Source: an uncultured Clostridia bacterium (GTDB lineage Bacteria; Bacillota; Clostridia; Oscillospirales; Ruminococcaceae). Taken from it: 8,119 nucleotides of DNA. The notes beneath the pieces were generated by a model that did not search any database, had not been told where the DNA came from, and saw nothing but the letters and a program-made list of their open reading frames with translations. The stretch covers positions 1 through 8,119 of the forward strand of contig CAMWVO010000066.1 of the NCBI GenBank assembly GCA_947177695.1, in the 5' to 3' direction. This document shows, in pieces, positions 1 to 4,863 of this stretch (position 1 is its first letter; each line of letters starts with the position of its first letter). The translations under genes and the position numbers were made by a program.

Positions 1-241
1 CCTCGTTTCCGAACTTTACGATAGAGTTAACGTCGTTAATATTGATAGTGCTTACAAGCTTGTCAACTTCCTCGTTCTTGACAAGTTCCTGCTTCAGCTC
101 GTCAGTCTTTGCGACCATTGAAAACTCCTGGGGAACGTCCGTCTTGATGTTGAGGGGAGCGGCTGTTGTTGTTACGTCCGTTGTGACAGCTCCCGCAGCC
201 TGTGCCTGAGCCTCCGTGGAAGGTGTGAATTTAAGCGCCAT
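1..241 (-). CDS. telA: TelA-like toxic anion resistance protein, N-terminal 80 codons only
   Basis: Only the N-terminus is present; the gene runs off the left edge. The ATG at 241-239 follows an AAAGGAAG ribosome binding site (258-251) with a 9-base spacer, and lies 2 bases past the stop codon of the YceG-like gene, so the two are surely co-transcribed. Residues 1-45 form an Ala/Thr-rich, probably disordered leader. Residues 46-80 become charged and helical and end in ININD-VNSIVKFG. This matches the pattern near the start of TelA/KlaA (Pfam PF05816) proteins, where a short 'I-x-x-D/N-x-x-x-I/V-x-x-FG' block precedes the helical core. Known family: TelA proteins are soluble and helical, are associated with tellurite and other toxic-anion or envelope-stress resistance, and lie next to yceG in Firmicutes (B. 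subtilis yceG-yceH). The assignment leans on both the motif and this neighbour. No catalytic residues can be judged from the fragment. Confidence 0.72.
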   Translation of the reverse strand, partial: MALKFTPSTEAQAQAAGAVTTDVTTTAAPLNIKTDVPQEFSMVAKTDELKQELVKNEEVDKLVSTININDVNSIVKFGNE

Positions 242-243
242 AG

Positions 244-1869
244 TTATTTTCTTCCTTTCTTAAACAGTTTTCCGAACAGACCTTTGCCGCTCGGTTCGGG
301 AATGGAATCGGGTATCTTAAACTTCGGTATGTGCACATTATACTCGAACTCGTTCATTGTGTGGGGCTCGAATGCCGCGTCGCTGACAAAGGTCTCGATG
401 TTCCTGTACCCCGTGGGGGTGCAAACAAGTATATCAAATCCGAGAAGATTGAACAGCACAAGCTGAATGCATTCGATCTTGCTGAACGTGTCCTCGATAA
501 CGTCTATGATAATGAGCTTCGGTATGTCCTTGGTAAAATCGTATTTTTGCAGAAGCTTCAGTATTTCCCTTTCAAGATTTGTACCCACGTACAGCACCAG
601 CGGGAGAAGCTCACTGCGGTCTATTTTCAGCAGACCCGTGTCCACAGCCTCCTGCATTTTGTTGAAGATAAGCGTTTGCAGGCTGTCGGACAGATACCCG
701 TACTTGTTCAGCGGAGAATTTTTCAGCTTATCCGTCATTATCTGTTCTCCCACATAGTATGGCTTGTAGATGTCAAGGTTGCTCTCACCGTATTTCCTGT
801 AGCTGGGCGACTTTGCGATTATCCTTGTATCGGGGGAAAGCTTCCACTTCAGGCTGTCCCAGTACGCGTTCAGGTTGCCGTCCTTGACGCCGCTTATTTT
901 CGCGAAGATATTCGGTACCGTCACCTTTGAGCCGTTGGACGCAAATCCCGTTCGGTACCTTGCAGGCTGATGCCACAGCACGTCTATTTCCTCATAGGTG
1001 GTTTTCAGCGTAAGGGACTGCATATCCGAAAACTGGAAATCGCGGAAAATCGTGTCGTTGTTATAGAGAATATTGTTAAGCTCCTTGGAAGCGTTGTAGG
1101 CTACCGTGGCAAGCTTTGTCCTTACGGGCTTGTCGGGGTACGGCGTAACGGGAACGGAGCATGGCAGCTCGAATATCTGCATACGTCCCTCAAGATTGTT
1201 CTGTTTCAGAGCAACAAGACCCGACAGATTGCTGCAAATATACAGCACGTCTATTCCGATACGGGACATAAAGTGCAGAAAAGCAGTCTCGGCGGGGGTT
1301 ATGTTGCCGTAGTACATCAGCACGGGTATCTCCGTGTGGTCGCGGCGGAAAGCCTCCGAGCCGAGGCAGCGGTTCATCCAGACGATAAGGGTCTGCGCCG
1401 CGGAGAGAGCCTCCCTGCCGCTCATGCCTTTCAGAAAAAGCGGCAGCGTTTCCCTTGCAAGCTTAGTCCTAACCTCGTCGCCGGGGACGTTCACAACAGC
1501 CGCCAGCTCTTCGGGAAGCGTTTCGATATCGCCGTCCACAATGCTTATACCGTCAAAAACGGAAAGCTCGTCGGGCGTGGGCGGCTTAAACTCGTACTCG
1601 CTGTAAAAAAGCAGCTTGGGACACTTTATCAAGTCTTCCCTGAGACTATAGAGCATATTGTGGAAATCCGCCTTTGCGTCCTCCTCCGCGGGCGCGCCCA
1701 CAAGCGCGGCGAAGTATACGGGGATAAGCTGCTCGGCGGTAAAGTGACCTCCTCTTGACAGAAGCCTTTCCGAATGGGATTCAAGAATATCCTTTGTAAA
1801 TGTGTCCGAGGCGGTTGTAATCGTCTGGACAAGTTTTTTATTTTCGGTAGAAAAACCCTCAAAAATCAT
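244..1869 (-). CDS. yceG: YceG-like protein of the Ter-associated 'biosynthetic module' family
   Basis: This 541-residue protein matches the length (about 530-550) and location of the YceG_bac family (PF14266), which typically sits directly upstream of telA; it is not the E. coli YceG/MltG transglycosylase. No signal peptide or membrane span is visible, so it should be cytoplasmic. Recognisable blocks are an N-terminal helical part (1-80), a Rossmann-like beta-alpha-beta stretch at 182-217 (PVLMYYGN...IGIDVLYICSN), a Pro/Gly-rich conserved-looking centre (RYRTGF...TVPNIFAKISGV, about 304-328), a second Rossmann-like stretch at 450-487 (PKLIIID...LGFDILVCTPTG), and a basic C-terminal tail (GLFGKLFKKGRK). 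The family's biochemical activity is unknown to me; it is predicted from gene context to take part in making or handling a metabolite in tellurite/stress clusters. The ATG at 1869-1867 has only a weak GAAAGG site 12 bases upstream, and a short upstream ORF overlaps it. The TAA stop is 2 bases before the telA start. Confidence 0.75.
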   Translation of the reverse strand: MIFEGFSTENKKLVQTITTASDTFTKDILESHSERLLSRGGHFTAEQLIPVYFAALVGAPAEEDAKADFHNMLYSLREDLIKCPKLLFYSEYEFKPPTPDELSVFDGISIVDGDIETLPEELAAVVNVPGDEVRTKLARETLPLFLKGMSGREALSAAQTLIVWMNRCLGSEAFRRDHTEIPVLMYYGNITPAETAFLHFMSRIGIDVLYICSNLSGLVALKQNNLEGRMQIFELPCSVPVTPYPDKPVRTKLATVAYNASKELNNILYNNDTIFRDFQFSDMQSLTLKTTYEEIDVLWHQPARYRTGFASNGSKVTVPNIFAKISGVKDGNLNAYWDSLKWKLSPDTRIIAKSPSYRKYGESNLDIYKPYYVGEQIMTDKLKNSPLNKYGYLSDSLQTLIFNKMQEAVDTGLLKIDRSELLPLVLYVGTNLEREILKLLQKYDFTKDIPKLIIIDVIEDTFSKIECIQLVLFNLLGFDILVCTPTGYRNIETFVSDAAFEPHTMNEFEYNVHIPKFKIPDSIPEPSGKGLFGKLFKKGRK

Positions 1870-1904
1870 ACAGCAGAAACGCCTTTCAGCAAAGCATTTT
1901 TCAT
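1866..1904 (-). other. possible 12-codon leader ORF overlapping the yceG start
   Basis: An ATG at 1904-1902 opens a 12-residue frame (MKNALLKGVSAV) that stops at a TGA sharing bases with the yceG ATG (ATGA overlap). A GGGAG sequence about 9 bases before this ATG could serve as its ribosome binding site, but it lies inside the 5' hairpin stem. Because the ribosome binding site of yceG itself is weak and poorly spaced, translation of this leader could feed yceG by termination-reinitiation. The peptide resembles nothing I recognise. A chance ORF of this length is quite possible. Confidence 0.3.
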
Positions 1905-1919
1905 CGGGATTTCTCCCGA
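1904..1919 (-). promoter_or_regulatory. 5'-terminal mRNA hairpin with GAAA loop ahead of yceG
   Basis: On the transcribed (minus) strand this reads TCGGGA-GAAA-TCCCGA, a perfect 6-bp stem closed by a GNRA-type tetraloop. The start site predicted from the promoter is at about 1920, so the hairpin would sit at the extreme 5' end of the message. That is the position where stems protect mRNA from 5'-dependent decay (RNase J / RppH access). It also holds the possible ribosome binding site and the ATG edge of the small leader ORF. The structure is seen directly; the function is inferred. Confidence 0.5.
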
Positions 1920-1926
1920 CATTATC

Positions 1927-1955
1927 ATTATACTATACATCATATAATATGTCAA
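1927..1955 (-). promoter_or_regulatory. consensus sigma-A promoter for yceG-telA
   Basis: On the minus strand, TTGACA (1955-1950) and TATAAT (1932-1927) are separated by exactly 17 bp, a perfect match to the vegetative consensus. The predicted start is about 1920, giving a leader of about 50 bases before the yceG ATG. The DNA just upstream of the -35 (about 1958-1978) is A/T-rich on this strand (CAAAAATATTATG), as in an UP element. Expression should be strong unless repressed; the large inverted repeat about 25 bp upstream of the -35 is a candidate control site. Confidence 0.82.
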
Positions 1956-1977
1956 TACAGTTAAGCATAATATTTTT

Positions 1978-2025
1978 GCGGAACGCTTGCAGACTTTTAA
2001 TAGAAAACGTCTGCAAGCGTTCTGC
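1978..2025. repeat. large perfect inverted repeat between the second GTPase gene and the yceG promoter
   Basis: Arms GAACGCTTGCAGAC (1981-1994) and GTCTGCAAGCGTTC (2009-2022) are exact reverse complements, 14 bp each. In the spacer a further TTTT/AAAA pairs after one unpaired base, leaving a loop of about 5-6 bases; outside the arms two more G-C pairs form after one mismatch (1978-1979 with 2024-2025). As RNA this is a very stable stem of about 18-20 bp. It could end transcription of the dynamin/protease unit, but on the minus strand the stem is followed by AAAAATATT rather than a U-run, and on the plus strand the nearest T-run (2033-2039) is 10 bases past the arm. It is therefore not a textbook intrinsic terminator. 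An operator or an mRNA 3'-end processing barrier are alternatives. Confidence 0.75.
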
Positions 2026-2055
2026 GCGTCATGTTTTTTAATATTGTACCTTGTA

Positions 2056-3816
2056 CTAAACAGCGTACTGCGCCAGTACCTCCGCAGCGCTTTTCAGCAC
2101 CTCGGCGGCTTCCTCCAGATGCTTTTTAACGGAGGCGCTGCTCGTACCGGAGGACATTTCCATCGCGTGGCTGAGAGCGTGTCTGCTCACGTCCGCCTGG
2201 GTCTGGTACAGCGAGTCAAGCTGCTTCAGAGCGTTTTCCTCCATCGCCTTATAGGCTGCGTTCAGATCCTTGACCGTGCTGTTTCTTATATCGTCGTAGT
2301 TTTCAAGCGCAGTGTCGATAACGTCCGTGGTGCGCTTCCGTCCAAGAATATTTCTGAACGAGGACATCGCTCCCGACGGGAACGCGTCCGAGCTTCCAGA
2401 CGAAGCCGCCGACATTACCGACTTGGACACCAGCATATTCAGGTCGTCGATAGAGTCCTTGACGGAAACGTCCGCGTCGCCCGAAAGGGTGTTAAGTCCA
2501 AGCTTTTTGGAAAGCTCCGCGCCCAGCTGAGCGATTATCATATTCAGCCGCTGACGGTGGATATCCAGACATTTCTTGTAAGCCTCTCCAACCTTGTCAA
2601 CAAGGAACGAATAGAAGTGCTTGTCGATATCCTCGGGAGGAACGGAGTTCCTGCTTTCCAGAATATCCTCTCTCAGCTTGGAGAAGAAGCCGTACATCCA
2701 CTGCTCCGCCTCCTGCTGCATTTCGGTTATGCTCAGCAGTATCTTGGGCTTTTTGCTTTCCAGCGCGCTTGCGAGAGTGGAGCATTCCTTCTCCATGGTC
2801 TTGGAGATATCGTCCAGCTTTTTCCTGTCCATAGCCATCATGTCGTATATCATGTGGATACGTGCAGCGGTATCGCTTATCATAAGGTTGAGCATGGTAA
2901 GCACGCGCTGAGTGCGGATAATGTCCTTCTGGAGGATTATCTCGCGCTTCAGGGACATCTCGAATTTCAGGAACTCGTTCTCGTAGAACTCCTGGAAACC
3001 CTTTATATCGGGACGGTTCAGACCGATCTTGCGGCGGTACTCGTCGATACCGCTTACGCCGTAAACAAAGGCGTTGGGCATGATGGACTCGCAGCGTTCG
3101 CTTACGCGGCTGATGATCTTTTCGATGTCCTCCTGAGTGTTCATTGCGTCTATCATATTAACGAGGACGTAAAGCTTGTTGAAGCTGAGGGGACGGATAT
3201 GGCTTGCCAGAAAGAACTGCTCCGACTCAGAAAAGGGAGACAGCGCGCTTGCGATATAGATCACCGCGTCGGCATTGACAAGATAGTCCTGCACCTGCTT
3301 GTCGAGACAGTCAAGGTCGCTGAGACCCGGAGTATCGACTATCCGTATCTCCTTGAGCAGCTCCGCGTCGTCTCGAATGTCAATATATTCCAGAGTGTCG
3401 GGGAAAGCTCTCATAAGCTTTTCCAGCTTTTCACGCACAAGGTCGTCGGCGGTAAGGCTTATCCTCTGACCGTTTTTCAGCACAGCCTCTGCCTTGGGTA
3501 CATCGCTGTAGCTGATGGAGTTTATCGTAAAGGTCTCAGGCGCAACGTTTACGGGCGCGATGGACTTTCCGAGGATAGCGTTTATAATGGTACTCTTGCC
3601 GCGCTTGAAGTCTCCCAGAACAACGAGGGAGAACGGCTCGGTGCGGCGTTTTGTAATAGCGGCGTCCCAGTCGCGGAGGTGTTCGGTGAACTCGTCGCCC
3701 AGTATGGTGCAAAGCGGCTTGTTGCCGAGAAGTCCTTTAAGCTTGTTCTGGACCGTGTCGATATCCGGCTCTGCGGAAGCATAGCCGGGGGTCCTTGTCT
3801 GTGTGTTTTCGGACAT
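2056..3816 (-). CDS. dynamin-like GTPase, second of a pair, lacking an obvious membrane segment
   Basis: The 586-residue protein has a complete dynamin-type GTPase head: P-loop GDFKRGKST at residues 68-76, a Thr-rich switch I (ETFT, 94-97), G3 motif DTPGL at 161-165, and G4 as NMID at 220-223. The remainder (about 280-586) is mostly charged and helical, as in the neck/stalk of bacterial dynamin-like proteins. A Ser/Gly/Ala-rich stretch (about 465-487) sits where a membrane-inserting segment might be expected, but there is no strong hydrophobic span. Family knowledge: bacterial dynamins bind and hydrolyse GTP to tether, bend or fuse membranes and often work as unequal pairs. The ATG at 3816 follows AAAGGAGGG (3833-3825) with an 8-base spacer. 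That site lies inside the end of the preceding gene, whose stop is only 1 base away, so the two are translationally close and in one operon. The gene ends with TAG. Confidence 0.88.
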   Translation of the reverse strand: MSENTQTRTPGYASAEPDIDTVQNKLKGLLGNKPLCTILGDEFTEHLRDWDAAITKRRTEPFSLVVLGDFKRGKSTIINAILGKSIAPVNVAPETFTINSISYSDVPKAEAVLKNGQRISLTADDLVREKLEKLMRAFPDTLEYIDIRDDAELLKEIRIVDTPGLSDLDCLDKQVQDYLVNADAVIYIASALSPFSESEQFFLASHIRPLSFNKLYVLVNMIDAMNTQEDIEKIISRVSERCESIMPNAFVYGVSGIDEYRRKIGLNRPDIKGFQEFYENEFLKFEMSLKREIILQKDIIRTQRVLTMLNLMISDTAARIHMIYDMMAMDRKKLDDISKTMEKECSTLASALESKKPKILLSITEMQQEAEQWMYGFFSKLREDILESRNSVPPEDIDKHFYSFLVDKVGEAYKKCLDIHRQRLNMIIAQLGAELSKKLGLNTLSGDADVSVKDSIDDLNMLVSKSVMSAASSGSSDAFPSGAMSSFRNILGRKRTTDVIDTALENYDDIRNSTVKDLNAAYKAMEENALKQLDSLYQTQADVSRHALSHAMEMSSGTSSASVKKHLEEAAEVLKSAAEVLAQYAV

Positions 3817-3817
3817 A

Positions 3818-4804
3818 TTACATACCCTCCTTTGCCGCGTCCAGAATGATCTCGCATCTTACCTCGAGAGCCTGCTTGTTTACGGTGTGGACGTCCGCCT
3901 TGCTCAGGTCTCCGCGCCAGTTGTAGAGTATCTCGCAGCTCAGAAATTCCAGTCCCGCGAATATTCTTTTCTCTATTGACTGGCATTCCTTCGGGATGAC
4001 GATGCTTCTTGCGGGAGTGATGTGCAGTACCTCATACTGCCTCATAAGCTCGGGAAGCTCAAAGCTGTCCTTTTTATAGTGGGCGAAAACGCCCTTGCCG
4101 TGGAGACTTGACATTATAGCGGGGTACTCCTGCGGATTGCTCAGACATATTATTCCCGCACGGTCGCTTGTGATATCCGAAAGCTTTATCCACTCCGAGA
4201 TAGTGCCCGCGACCTGCATAGCGGAGCTGTCCGCCTCCGACTGATTGATCTCCTCCTGATCGTCGGAAAGATTTATTCCGAAGTAAGGAGCAGCCATATT
4301 GAAAATACAGTGATTGTTCTGTATATGACCGCACTCGCAGCCTATCAGGAACAGCAGCTCCTCCTTGGAGCATACCTCGCCGAGTCCCGACGTAGCCACG
4401 ATAAACGGCTCTGTACCCTCCGCAGATACGGAATATATCTCGTACTTGGTCGGGGCGTTTCTTACGTAGACTGTGGGAACGCTTATCTGTTATCTTTCTG
4501 CGCACACCTTTACAGCGTTGTAGAACTCCGCGTATTTAAGCGAGCCTGCCACGTCCGCAGACTGAAAAATTCTTTTTACCTTGTTGGGGATATCCCGTCC
4601 CATAAGGTTTTTATAGACCTTTGACCAGCCCGAAAAAGCGGTTATCTTCTGTTTGACGGAGAAGTCCGCGTCGAAAGCGTAGTCCATCATACCGCCCACG
4701 ATATGATCCTTGTAGGAACGGGTGCGGGCGCTGAGATACGCCGCAAAGCTTGTGTCTATATCCAGCAGCGGATTGTAGTCCGCCGCAGTATCCGTACCGA
4801 ACAT
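3818..4804 (-). pseudogene. M48-metallopeptidase-like gene interrupted by an in-frame TAA, with altered metal site
   Basis: A single reading frame from ATG 4804 (AAGGAGG at 4821-4815, 10-base spacer) to TAA 3818 would give 328 residues, but codon 105 (4492-4490) is TAA. Similarity to M48 (Ste24/HtpX-type) peptidases continues across the stop: before it comes AEFYNAVKVCAER, after it QISVPTVYVRNAP, then VATSGLGEV and ELLFLIGCECGHIQNNH. The stop therefore splits one gene rather than separating two. The zinc motif is CECGH (residues 156-160) instead of HExxH: the first His is Cys, while Glu157 and His160 remain. The usual third-ligand motif S-E-[IL]-S-A-D-R reads SDITSDR (209-215), with Asp210 for Glu. 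No signal peptide or membrane span is seen. The downstream part could restart only at GTG 4399, which has GGAGGG 16 bases upstream, a poor spacing. It may be a true nonsense mutant, a recoded stop or a sequence error. It lies between two dynamin genes, as an operon member. Confidence 0.72.
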
Positions 4805-4863
4805 CTTCGGAAAACCTCCTTGATATAATTAATTGCAGTAACTTTTTGAATGATATGTGCCGA

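Noticed and set aside
1987..3849. A 620-codon open frame on the plus strand opposite the second dynamin gene
   Set aside because: It is fully antisense to a gene with clear GTPase motifs, has no recognisable domain or ribosome binding site, and is explained by codon-position bias of the real gene.
4074..4505. A 143-codon minus-strand frame spanning the internal stop of the M48-like gene, considered as a frameshifted continuation
   Set aside because: The similarity to M48 peptidases stays in the original frame on both sides of the TAA; this frame gives an Arg-rich sequence with no family resemblance, so the lesion is a nonsense codon and not a frameshift.
4805..4863. A promoter or terminator between the first dynamin gene and the M48-like gene
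   Set aside because: The 59-bp gap holds a strong ribosome binding site and A/T-rich DNA, but no paired -35/-10 with proper spacing and no stem-loop.
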